The notes below the pieces were generated by a model. The model was not told the DNA's origin. It did not search any database and saw only the letters and a list, made by a program, of their open reading frames with translations. Source: Diphasiastrum complanatum (taxonomy: Eukaryota > Streptophyta > Lycopodiopsida > Lycopodiales > Lycopodiaceae). From it: a stretch of DNA of 64,000 nt. The first letter of the stretch is position 1. Each line of letters starts with the position of its first letter. Below, in pieces: positions 11,041 to 20,686 of this stretch. The DNA is taken from positions 58,043,600 to 58,107,599 of the forward strand of contig CM055096.1 in the NCBI GenBank assembly GCA_029204225.1, given 5' to 3'. Position numbers and translations under genes: made by a program.

Positions 11041-11679
11041 TGAGAGATTTCAACTAGTTTAGTCTAGTTTAGTCATATTTTGGTAAATTGTCAATATGAG
11101 GCCAAAACTCATTTTAGACTTACAGATAAAATTTTTGAAGTTATATTAGTTTAAATTACATTCAATAAACACTTTTGAAAGTGTGGGAAAGTTGGTAGTC
11201 AAGTTTGAGAGAGATTCAAATTTGAACTTTGGGTACATTCAAATAGTAGGGTTTACATTTTGGAGGGAAAGCCAATTGGCCAAATAGAGTTTCGACACTC
11301 TATAAAAGGATGTAGCTCATGGAGAGACACATCTTCTCTCTTATCTCTCTCATTTCATCATTATACATGGTTTCTTTGGGTTCTACTACTCATTGGTGCA
11401 CTCTCTTGATGATATCTTGCAATTCTATGTGTAGAATGATAATTTATTGTTATTTTCGGTTTCATTCGTGTGAAATACCGTAGTACACTGTAATTGTATG
11501 GATAGAAAAAATATATTTTTTGTTTTGGTTCATGTTTGATCAGTATCTCTTAGAGTTTTCATCTCATTTTGTATGTAGATGCTGATTTTTCTACATTGGC
11601 AGGATTCTTGGTTTGCTCCTTATTGTAATCAAAGATTAGGGACATGGATTGGATCTTGAATGATCTAAAATCCTTCACA
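11041..11679 (+). repeat. 3' LTR of copia C
   Basis: 639 bp, TGAGAGATTTCAACTAG ... CCTTCACA. It is homologous along its length to the LTR of element E (59657-60307, opposite strand). It contains a promoter-like TATA box (CTCTATAAAAGG near 11300), followed by a CT-rich leader. The polypurine tract of C lies immediately upstream. Confidence 0.8.
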
Positions 11680-11747
11680 ATAGACATATGATCAAGTATT
11701 GTGTTGTACAACTACTTGCAGAGTTAACGAATCTTTCTTCTGTTAGT

Positions 11748-11822
11748 TTCTAGAGAGTTCAAAGTTGGAAGCATGGAGGAATCATTGCATTTACATTCTA
11801 TTTGGTCCTTCATGTTCCAACA
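11748..11822 (+). repeat. Second copy of an element C internal segment
   Basis: Closely matches 10778-10858 (both contain GAGAGTTCAAAG and CATGGAGGAATCAT). The two copies lie inside and outside the C LTR in the same orientation. It ends where a D-family LTR fragment begins. Confidence 0.65.
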
Positions 11823-11827
11823 TGTAA

Positions 11828-12119
11828 TATGGAAGTTAAGTTGGCTTTCTTGCCCTAATTTGCAACCCTAGCCTCTTTCCTAGAGTCATGCCAAGCAGGC
11901 GGCTAGTTGGTCAAAATCTCATCATAAATTTAGGTGTAGGTCCTATAATTTAGGAATCACTACCAAATTGACATGACCAACCTTTTAGATTTGAAATAAA
12001 CTACATTAGGATTGGTTTACCAGGTGGCATCTTGGCCTCACACGTGTGGGGTGGGACCCACTTGTGCACATAATTTACAATATACTACATGGCTAGATTT
12101 GCCAACATAGGCAATTTTT
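11828..12119 (-). repeat. 3' LTR of copia D, truncated
   Basis: Matches parts of the LTRs at 17735-18430 and 18431-18863 in the same minus orientation. The right edge (TTTTCA on the plus strand, TGAAAA in element orientation) abuts a purine tract. The other end is missing. It contains a perfect CACACGTGTG at 12039. Confidence 0.75.
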
Positions 12120-12177
12120 CATACTCCTCTTCAAATATAGCCTTGGAAATTATGATACTCTTATCAATTACTCCAAT

Positions 12178-12800
12178 TTAAGATCTTAGCTTAACAAATG
12201 AATCCTTAGGTAAGGATTTAGTGAATAGATCAGCTAAGCAATTCGATGAAGACACGTGTTGGAGCTTGATCTCTTTGGCTTGCACTTTCTCTTTCCCAAA
12301 ATGATGAGAAATCTCGATGTGCTTGCTCCTTGCATGGAATGTAGGATTAGTAGCAAGTGATTGGGCTGATTGGTTGTCACAATAGATGATAGGAACCTCC
12401 TCCTCAATGACATGAAGCTCCACCAGTAGCCTCTTAAGCCATAAGACCTCCTTGCATGTTGATGTCAAGGCCTTATACTCGAATTTTGTGGAAGATAAGG
12501 AGATCAAATCTTGCTTTTTGGAAAGCCTCGATACTACTCCATCACATAATAAGGTGGCAAATGCACTTTGCAAAATCTGAGTCACTATAGGCTCTTAAGC
12601 CAAGATTAGTCCCTCTATACAATATGCCAAAAAATTTTAGTTGATGAAATATATCTAAGAACTCTTTTGGCCATCTTCCAATGAGATACCAAAGGACTTT
12701 GCATGAATTGGCTGAACTTCCAACACTATAACTAAGATCAGGTCTAGTTATAGTTAAATATATCAAGGAGCCAATAAGCCTTCTATATAAAGTGATGTCC
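12178..12800 (-). pseudogene. Copia D: RNase H and end of reverse transcriptase
   Basis: The minus strand from about 12790 gives LIGSMIYLTITRPDLSYSVG, then RNase H signatures: RAYSDSDFA, SLSSTKFEYKAL (Glu of STE changed to Lys), CDNQSAQSL and the KHIEISHHF tail. There are frameshifts near 12580 and 12700. Upstream (higher coordinates) the expected RT, integrase, protease and most of gag are absent: at about 12800 the sequence jumps to the gag start. Confidence 0.85.
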
Positions 12801-13424
12801 TCAAAGGATGCACCAACTGATCCCAGCTTACTAGTGAATTCTACAAATAAGAAATTGGTCTTATTGATCCTAGAAACTCACAAAGGTCTCTCTTGTAGTG
12901 ATTAACTCAAATTATATTTCTAATCCAACAGATGGACTTATATTCTTGGTTCTACAAAGATGGAATGAAAATTAGATGAGTTGCAATCAATCTACTATCA
13001 GATCAAGCCAATTTTGGCTATTTGTGGACAAAAAAATGACTCAATCTCCCTCACACTTCTTGATGTACTTTCAAGACCTATGAATCAATTTTAAAGAACT
13101 TGATTTCAGCCTAGATTAATTAGATCTCATGAACAAAAGTCAAATCTAATTAATGGCACTCAATCTTGATAACTTCTCCTAGGATTAGCACCAAAAATCT
13201 CATCAAGAACTCACAAAACGGATTTTTATGGATCAAATGAATATTGTGCATTAAATGTAGGTTCACATGTGTGGAAAGTATGGATTTTGATCCCTACCAA
13301 GTTTGGAATCAAATCCCCTCACCAAAGTTGAGATTCTAGCTCACCCTCTCAATACTAGTTTTTAGCACAAAAACTTGCTAAAAATGAATTTGCTTTAGAT
13401 CAATGGTTTATGCTCTTGTACTAA
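12801..13424 (-). other. Copia D: residual gag start and leader
   Basis: GATCCCA.CTTACTAGTGAA near 12812 equals the gag start plus upstream bases of element K (near 16767). So D retains only the first Gag codons, then the leader, which resembles 16792-17720. The junction with RNase H near 12800 marks an internal deletion of about 3 to 4 kb. Confidence 0.65.
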
Positions 13425-13439
13425 TTGGATCTGATACAA
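13425..13439 (-). other. Primer-binding site of copia D
   Basis: TTGGATCTGATACAA is a decayed complement of TGGTATCAGAGCCAA and directly abuts the LTR at 13440. The element therefore reads leftwards. Confidence 0.6.
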
Positions 13440-13806
13440 TGTGAAAGTACTGTACTTTAGGACCATAAATGGATGCTAGAAAGATCCACAAGAGGGATTA
13501 GAAGCTTGCTTAAAAATCTATCAGAAAACTAGACACAAAAAATTGATCTAGATTGGCAATTTGACAAACAACAAGCAATAACAATCAAAGCATTGATCAT
13601 AGATGTAGATCCGAGTTCACATGTGTGAAATGAGGCCTGCTGTACGACCTGCAAACATAGATAAAAGTGTGAGAGTAATATACTTTAGGACCATAAATGG
13701 ATCTACAAAAGATCCACAAGAGTGATTGGATGCTTGCTTAACAATCTATCAAAAAACTAGACACAAAAAAGTTGATCTAGATTGGCAATTTGACAAACAA
13801 CTATTG
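13440..13806 (-). repeat. 5' LTR end of copia D, present as two tandem partial copies
   Basis: TGTGAAAGTACTGTACTTTAGG starts at 13440, and a near copy (TGTGAGAGTAATATACTTTAGG) starts at about 13668. Each is followed by the same ATAAATGGAT and TAGACACAAAAA blocks. The first copy runs about 228 bp and the second about 139 bp before unrelated sequence. This is a local tandem duplication or two overlapping insertions. CACATGTGTG lies at 13618. Confidence 0.7.
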
Positions 13807-13931
13807 GAATTTAATCTAACACCTACTCATCCCAACAGCCCTCCTTCGTTGTCTAATTTTTACTCTCTCAAATGTAACCTGCGAAAAATTGAACTGTCGC
13901 TACAATCTGGTCTTTTACTCGCATTTTTGCA

Positions 13932-14300
13932 CAGCCGAAAAATGCAAAAAACTCGACACTGTGTTTTGACACTAAGTTTTCTGACAGGTGACACTGCAGT
14001 TTTATATGGGTTTCTACATAGGCAAAAAAACCCGACACTGCAGTTTTACATGGGTTTTTACATAGGTGAAAATTGTGAAAAACCCGACACTACATTTTTA
14101 CATGCAGTTTTCAACAGGCAAAAAAGGCAAAAAAACCCGACACTATGTTTTTACACGGGTTTTTTGACAGGCGAAAAATGCGACACTTGCCCTACAAAAA
14201 GCCGAAGGTGTCCTACAGGTAAAGACAGTGTCCTATAACTCCGAAGGTGTCTTCCAAACGCCGAAGGTGTCTTACAAATCCCGAAGGTTGCCCTCAAGTA
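13932..14300 (+). repeat. Minisatellite with two unit types
   Basis: From 13932 to about 14190 units of roughly 43-55 bp repeat the pattern CGACACT..TTTTACATGGGTTTTTACATAGG followed by an A-rich run. From about 14190 to 14300 a shorter unit, CCGAAGGTGTCYTACA, recurs about every 20-30 bp. A continuous open frame across it (13726-14238) is a by-product of the repeat and gives a degenerate repetitive peptide. No coding role is claimed. Confidence 0.75.
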
Positions 14301-14631
14301 AAGACACATGTAGATTCTACAATCTCTACTTGAAGAGCAAAACACTACAATTATTCCTATCATTGAAATAGGATAATCTTTGTTCCTTACATTGGAATGA
14401 TCATGCTCAAAGCATGTGGACCCAATGATGTTTCATCTTTTATGTCACTATTCAAACTATTACAAAAATAGTTATCTAGTGAAATTGATGGAGATTTGAA
14501 AGCATCCATTTTCATTGTCTTGTTATAAAAAGTACTAAACATCATAGATCTTAAATATAAGCAACAAGTCACTCCATGTCTACTTATACTAGTATCCAAA
14601 AAGTATTCAAAGATAGTAGACTCTCCAATGC
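14301..14631 (-). other. Non-canonical part of copia J
   Basis: The minus strand is open at 14387-14638 without copia motifs. It sits downstream, in element orientation, of GAG-pre-integrase sequence, just as the strange region of element C does. Both read a weakly similar GVTC-containing peptide, so a shared insert is possible but unproven. Confidence 0.3.
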
Positions 14632-15151
14632 TCACCATCCTTCAAGATGCACACTTGAATGGACAATGTGCATGCAATTTGATGACACAGCCATTGTCAT
14701 TGAGGACTCCCTTGGAACTCTCATGCTTTGAGGCTGATCCTCAAGATCTTCCTCCTTTTGATGTTCCTCCTCAATGCAAGCAAGGTCACACTTTGCCAAG
14801 ATCTCCACTTGAGTGATCTCCTCCTTTGCCAAGCTCACACTCTCAAAAGCAACACTAGCTTCCAACTTAAACAATCTTCCATGTTTATCCCTTTGTAATG
14901 TAAATATCATTTTTCAAAATGAAACAAACACCATGCTTAAAGTGGACATCCAAACCACTTTCTAAGAGTTGACTAACACTTAGATGGTATAGTAAAGACA
15001 AACTTTTTAGCATCATTGAATGAGTGTAAGGTTGAGAAAAAATTCTTTTTACAAGACATGTGGGAGTTAGCCCCACTATCAATGCACCAAGTGTCTCTTG
15101 AATTGCTATTGCTTGTTTGTGAGGATGTAGATTGCTGCTTCTCTTACGCAT
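14632..15151 (-). pseudogene. Copia J: protease-distal and GAG-pre-integrase remnant
   Basis: The minus strand from 15151 contains GALIVG.TPTCLVK, a decayed protease neighbourhood where IDSGAxSHM is expected. It is followed by SVSQLLESGLDVHFKHGVC, then after a frameshift GRLFKLEASVAFESVSLAKEEITQVE. This order matches element I (39470-39840). The LWHKRLGH zinc-binding block is lost. The fragment is bounded by a gypsy piece on one side and the minisatellite on the other. Confidence 0.75.
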
Positions 15152-15490
15152 CTACTCAAGAAACAAGTGGAATACTTGTGGACGAATGAACAGCAAAAAG
15201 CGTTCGAAGAACTTAAGCAGAGATTGATCAATGCTCTTATTCAGACACCACCCAACTAGGCTATTCTATTTCATAGTTATGTTGATGTTTCAACATTTGT
15301 TATTGGCGTCTGTTTGAGCCAGAAGGATGATTAGAAGAAAGATCATCCCATATCCTATGCGAGTCGACAGCTCAGTGCCTCGGAGAAGAATTATTCAGCT
15401 ACAGAAAGGGAAGCACTCAGAATGATATTTATTGCTAAAAAATTTTAACATTATTTGTTGGGATATGTTTTCATTTTTCATGTTGGTCAC
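15152..15490 (+). pseudogene. Ty3/gypsy RT end and RNase H fragment
   Basis: The plus strand reads LWTNEQQKAFEELKQRLINA, then FVIGVCLSQKDD and HPISYASRQLSASEKNYSATEREAL. This is the canonical gypsy RT connection into RNase H (DAS replaced by DVS). Three in-frame stops, near 15257, 15331 and 15447, break it. It ends near 15490 and has no LTR of its own nearby. Confidence 0.85.
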
Positions 15491-15873
15491 TATGCTCAGA
15501 TGTTGGATCATGCTGGTTCAATAGAATTCAATCTGGATCTTAAGGAAACTGATCAGTTTGGTGGGCCCAAAAGTGTGAATTTAGGCCTGTTACAATGGTT
15601 TTTCCTTGATGAATTTCTACTCCTTGTTCTGATTGGCTTGAGATTTTTACAATACCTGGATCTAGTGCAGATCTAACTATTGATCCTATCTAGGAAGGTT
15701 ACTCGTGTGAGGGTTGGCTGTGCAAAGGTTCTTTCACTATTTTTTAGTCAAAAACCTTGATTTCTTCAAAAATACTAGGAAGTAACTCTCGTAGGATTTA
15801 CTGGACTTGAAAATGGTATGGATCTAGCTCTGGAAAAGTCTACGAAGGTTAATTCTTGCAGAAAAAAAAAATT
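15491..15873. other. Unrecognised stretch
   Basis: No coding or repeat identity found. The word GAAGGTT recurs at loose spacing between 15694 and 15850, without forming a clear array. The stretch links the gypsy fragment to the truncated gag of element K. Confidence 0.3.
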
Positions 15874-16767
15874 TCATTGTTTGCGAGGGTTCAAGAACAC
15901 CATCAAGAATACATCAAATTCATCCTCCTCCTCCTCATGTGCAAGGTTTCCTTGTTTTTTCTCCTCCTCTTGTGCTCTTAGCCTCTCGTAGCATTCGGAT
16001 GCATAATGCCCCTTCTTTCCACAAAATAAGCATTTTTGCTTTGACTTGTCCTTTGAGCTTGATGCATCATCCTCTTCTTTGGCCTCCTTTGGATGCTTAT
16101 TCTTTCCATTGGTCTTCTTTTTGCCTTTGAATGAGAAATTGGCTTTCTCATCTCCATCATGCCAGGACAATGAAATCATTCTTGCCTTGGTGTGGAGCAT
16201 CCTACACTCTGCGACCACTAATACACTGTGAAGTTTCTCTATAGTTGGCAAAGTGTCTTGGATGGAAAAACTTTGGACCAAATTTGCAAAGTCATCTCCT
16301 AGACCATTAATAACAATTTGTACAAGCTCTCCATCTTGAATATTCTCTCCAATGTAAGCCAACTCCCTATTTAGAGACTTGATTCTAAGCACATAGTCTT
16401 GTGCACTCTCCTCACTTCTTCTCATGCTTTGCAAAATCTGATTTCTAAGCATGCGGACTCTAGAAGTGTTGCTAGATTCATAGATTGATTTTAAAGACTC
16501 CCAAGCCTCTTTAGCACTAGTACATGCTGATACTTCTCTCAACAAATCATTGCTCACATTCATCTTCACACAATGAAGTGCAAGCCTAGATCTCTTCTTG
16601 TATCTAGCTAACTCTTGTGCACCTAGAGGTTCATCTTCATCTTCAATCAGAAACTCATAAAGGTCTTGGACCACCATGAGTGACTCCATCCTAACCTTCC
16701 AAATAGCATAATTAGTAGAATTCAATCTCTCACAAGCTTCTAGAAGGTATGCTCCAATAGATCCCAT
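15874..16767 (-). pseudogene. Copia K Gag, open from start through zinc knuckle, truncated after
   Basis: The ATG at 16767 begins MGSIGAYLLEACERLNSTN. An upstream in-frame extension to 16791 is not needed, because related elements also start at MGSIGA. About 297 codons are open. The order is the Gag N-terminal domain (WKVRMESLMVVQDLYEF), a retrotran_gag-like helical region (KEAWESLKSIYESSNTSRV, MRRSEESAQDYVLRIKSL), a basic linker (KGKKKTNGKNK), and an intact CCHC knuckle (CLFCGKKGHYASEC) near residue 255. The frame then ends in foreign sequence before any protease. Gag would form particles and bind the element RNA. Being the only uninterrupted Gag of its family here, it is informative, but it lacks pol and a 3' LTR. 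Confidence 0.85.
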
Positions 16768-17721
16768 CTTACTAGTGAACTCTACACACAAGAAATGGAT
16801 TTGATTACTTTAAAACTCACAAAGGTCTCACACTTGTTTCACTCAAATTAGATTTCTAATCCAACAAATGGACTTCTAATCTCAGTTCCAGCACTCCCTC
16901 ACAAAGTTGGAATGAAGATAAGATGATGTGAAATCTACTTACAATCAAATCTTGCCAATTTTTCACTCTATTGACTACTCTTGAGAGCATCAATGAACAC
17001 AAAGTATATTGAACTTCTTGACTCTCCCTAAGTTCTTTTCCAGAATTTTTCCACTAGAAACTTACTTAAAATACAAAAATATTCAAGTAGCAAGATCCCC
17101 TTGATCTTGATTCAAAAGAACTTTTTGAAGGATCCTAAAAAACAATGCTCAAGAAAATTGGTTTTGATTTGAACCTAGAAACTCACAAAGGTTTCACTTT
17201 GTCTTGATAACCTCAAATTTGACTTCTAGACCTATCTTTGGACTTCTAGTCATAGTTCTTACACTCCCTCACAAAGATGAAATGAAAATTAGATCAGATT
17301 CTATCAAAGACTTATTAAATCCTATCAATTTTCACCATTTTTGGACAAAAACATGACTAAATCTCCCTCACATTTTTTAATGTACTTTCAAGACCTGTAA
17401 AACAAGTTTAGAGGACCTGATTTCAGCCTAGATTAATTAGATCTCATGATCCTATGTCAAATCTAATCAATGACACTCAATCTTGGTAGCTTATCCTATG
17501 ATTTCCACCAAAAATTACATCAAAATTGAATTTCTTTGGATCAAATGAATACCATGCATTAACCACAGGTTCAGAGGTTCCCACATGTTGCCTACCAAGT
17601 TTAAGATCAAATCCCCTCACCAAAATCAAGATTCTAGCTCGCCCTCTCAATACTAGTTTTTAGCACCAAAATTTGCTAAAAATGGATTTGCTTTTGATCA
17701 ATGGTTAATGCTTTTGTACTT
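16768..17721 (-). other. Copia K leader with internal duplication
   Basis: An untranslated leader of about 950 bp between the PBS and gag. A block starting AAACTCACAAAGGT at about 16817 recurs at about 17182, about 365 bp away. Both copies share the later phrases CACTCCCTCACAAAG and ATGAA.AT.AGAT. No open frame of note. Confidence 0.6.
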
Positions 17722-17734
17722 GGCTCTGATACCA
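17722..17734 (-). other. Primer-binding site of copia K
   Basis: GGCTCTGATACCA is the perfect complement of TGGTATCAGAGCC and abuts the LTR at 17735. Confidence 0.85.
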
Positions 17735-18430
17735 TGTGAAAGTACTGTACTTTAGGACCATAAATGGATCTACAAAATATCCACAAGATGATTGGATGCT
17801 TTCTTAACAATCTATCAAAAAACTAGACACAAAAACGTTGATTGGCAATTTGCCAAACAACAAGTATTAACAATTAAAGGCATTGATCAACATTGAAATC
17901 CAAGCCCACACATGCAAGCCACAACCTGATACACGGCCTGTAGACTGAGAATGAAGTAGAAATTGATTTGGTTGCATTTGGATCACAAAAACTCAATTTA
18001 CATAGTGAACAAGCTTGAGATTGCCAATGAGCTCCAAAAATATTCTATCTTCTCACTATGGGAGCTTGGAATACATATCAAATTCGACTTCCTTTGTGAA
18101 GTTACGTGGATTTCCAGCATGTAATAAGGAAGTTAACTCAGCCTTTTTTTTTCCTAAAATGAAACCCTAGTCTATTTTCTAGAGTCACGTTTGGTAGATA
18201 GCTAGTTGGTCAATTTTCACCTTAAATCTAGGATTTAGGTCCTATAAACTAGGAATCACTACCAAAATGACATGACCAATCCTATGGACTTGACCTAACC
18301 TACACTAGGAGTGGATTGCCATGTGACATCTTGGCCTCACATGTGTGGAATCCACTTATGTACAAAATTTACATTATACTCCATGATTTTTTTGATCAAG
18401 CTAGATTTGTCAATTTTTGGCAATTCTTCA
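17735..18430 (-). repeat. 5' LTR of copia K
   Basis: About 696 bp. In element orientation it begins TGAAGAATTGCC (right end) and ends CAGTACTTTCACA (left end, next to the PBS). This is the most complete LTR of the D/K/I family in the window. It carries CACATGTGTG near 18338. Confidence 0.75.
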
Positions 18431-18863
18431 CAGGAAGGCTGAATCATTTTGGTTGCATTAGAATCACAAAATCACAACACAATAGTGGAGTAGAAAATCT
18501 ATCTTCTCACTATGGAGAGATGGAATACATAGCAAAAGTGACTTCCTTTGTAAAGTTAGGGGAATTTCCAGCATGTAATAAGGAAGTTAACTTGGCTTTC
18601 TTGCCCTGATTTGCAACCCTAGACTCTTTTTTAGAGTCATGCCAAGTAGGCTAGTTGGTCAAAATCTCATCATAAATTTAGGTGTAGGTCCTATAACGTA
18701 GGAATCACTACCAAATTGACATGACCAACCTTTTAGACTCGACCTAACCTACATTAGGATTGTTTTCTATGTGACATCTTGGCCTCACACATGTGGGACC
18801 CACTTATGCACATAATTTACAACATACAACATGGCTAGATTTGCTAACATATGCAATTTTTCA
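18431..18863 (-). repeat. Second, partial LTR of the D/K family
   Basis: Starts inside the LTR sequence (it matches from about 17955) and runs to the same right end (TTTTCA, 18863). It is therefore a 5'-complete, 3'-truncated LTR lying head to tail with K's LTR. This suggests a tandem or recombined insertion. Confidence 0.7.
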
Positions 18864-18976
18864 CATATATCAATTATCAAAGCTACTATAAAACCATAGA
18901 AAGAAGGTTTATTCCTAGAATGGAGATCATTTTAAGATGGATCAAAGTTGTGTGGTAAAACTAGATGAAGAGAGAT
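18864..18976 (+). repeat. 3' internal tail of a C-type copia
   Basis: TATATCAATTAT..AAAG, AATGGAGATCATTTTAAG and AAAACTAGATGAAGAGAGA match 10913-11040 of element C. So the end of a C-type internal region precedes the next LTR. All upstream parts of that element are missing. Confidence 0.65.
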
Positions 18977-19492
18977 TGTGGAAAATATCAACTAGTTTAG
19001 TTTAGTCAAGTGATCTACACATGTCGAGGCAATTTTATGAGTTGACATGCAGTACATGCAATATCCATGCATGTAGTTACACATGTGAATCCTTAGTAGT
19101 TGAGTTAACTGAGCTAAGTGTACTTTCCATGCAACTCCACTAAAGGAATTCGAGCCACTTTGATGTAGGGAAGCTATGGCATGTTTTACCATTTTGTGAA
19201 TAATGAGATTTTGGTGTTTTGGACTCATTCTCTCTCTGGCCAAGTTTTCTAGTGTATATTTTCTCTCTCTATCCGAGAGCAGCCTGTTTTTCCCATACTG
19301 AGCACTTAAAATTATTTCTAACATTCATTCCTCATAGTAAGAAGTTAGATTTTTCAGTCAGATGTATGTCATTGTGCTCTTGCCATAGATTTTTCAAGTA
19401 TTCTGTTTCCTGATCAATCTTGTGCAATCACAACACCTCAGTAAGATCCTGTAAGGTATGTGCTGAAGTTCACACATGCTAAAAACTTCACA
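18977..19492 (+). repeat. LTR of copia F
   Basis: 516 bp, TGTGGAAAAT ... AACTTCACA. Its first about 35 bp resemble the LTR start of element C (TCAACTAGTTTAGT), but the body differs. It is preceded by a C-type internal end and followed by a primer-binding site, so it serves as a 3' LTR on one side and a 5' LTR on the other. Confidence 0.65.
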
Positions 19493-19505
19493 CGGTATCA
19501 GAGCT
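19493..19505 (+). other. Primer-binding site of copia F
   Basis: CGGTATCAGAGCT differs from TGGTATCAGAGCC at its first and last base and directly follows the LTR. The leader extends to 20267. It contains a perfect CACACGTGTG at 19679, outside the LTR. Confidence 0.7.
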
Positions 19506-20267
19506 TCATGCTTTGAAGAGGTGAGGGTGTATACATCAAAACAACAGTGCCTTTGCCTGCAGGAACTTGGATTTGGGAGAGGAATCCAAACTCGCTGAGA
19601 AACAAGGCATCCGTGGACCATAAGTGGATCAAAACGAGTCTGATATGCTTCAGCTGAGCCCTGTATGGACAGAGAGCTCACACGTGTGAAATTAGCCCTC
19701 TTTAATTGAGTGTTACTTCTCAAAGAATGATCCAAATTTGATGTTCTATAGCTTGTTGGATAGGTATTGAAGAGTAGAATGTGTTGCTCAAGTTTTTAAA
19801 TCAATTTGATTTGTTTTTAGAAATGCTTTAGGCAATCAGAGAGTTTGAGAGAGTACTAAACTTGTGGGATATGCCAAATTGAGCACACATCAGTTCTTTT
19901 CACCAATTTCATCAATTTTCATTGTCAATCAAGTAGAATTGGATAAAAGTGAGTATTCTAAGGTCTTAGACTTTTTATTTCACACAAAATATTATGTCTG
20001 AGTTGAAAGTAAGTTCCTAGAGAGTTTTTCAGTTTTTTGAAACTCGTGGGAGAGATAGACTTCTTACTTGCATGTGTTTCATTTCTGTGATTGAAGCAAG
20101 ATCCAAATTCAAGATAGATTGATTTTCTGTGTTGAAAGTTTGATCTCAAATTCTGTTGCTATATTTCATAGGTTGGATCAACGTCATCAGTGTTAGATCC
20201 TAGGTTGAGATAGCAAGCAAATCTTTCAACTCCATCTTTGTCATTACTAGAATTTCTCATAGAGAAG

Positions 20268-20686
20268 ATGTCTTCATCTGGTTCACATTTCTTGGAGCAC
20301 AGTGAGAGATTAACATCTTCTAATTATGCAATGTAAAAGATTAGAATAGAATCAATATAATAGAATCATTATGATTCTACAAGATGTAATGGACATTGTG
20401 AGTGGAGCTGAAGAAGAACCTGCAGCACCTAATGAAGCTGCAGCATTTCACAAAAGAACCAGAATTGCCCTTCATTTCATAAAAATGAATGTAACAGATG
20501 AAGTGTTAAGAGAGATCAGTACATGAACCACTGCCAAGGAAGCTTGGGATACTCTAAGGAAAAATCTCTGAAATCAAGAATACTTCTAAATTGCTTACAC
20601 TTAGAAACCAAATCTTTCTAAGTTATCAGAGAGTAGATGAGAGTGCTTCATCATATGTAATGAGAGTAAAGGATCTTCATCAAGAG
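20268..20686 (+). pseudogene. Copia F gag fragment
   Basis: The ATG at 20268 opens MSSSGSHFLEHSERLTSSNYA, then a stop (TAA near 20335). It continues VILQDVMDIVSGAEEEPAAP and ARIALHFIKMNVTDEVL, with another stop before TAKEAWDTL. It ends in NQIFLSYQRVDESASSYVMRV, the mid-Gag block, where the sequence switches to gypsy pol at 20687. It resembles the Gag of element O (46610). Multiple stops and a frameshift near 20567 make it non-functional. Confidence 0.85.

Noticed and set aside
13726-14238. A 170-codon open frame that could be a repeat protein
   Set aside because: It spans LTR sequence and the minisatellite; the peptide only mirrors the DNA repeat and has no initiating context or homologue I know.
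13932-14300. A CRISPR-like repeat-spacer array
   Set aside because: Units vary in length, grade into each other and have no unique spacers; the genome is a plant's.
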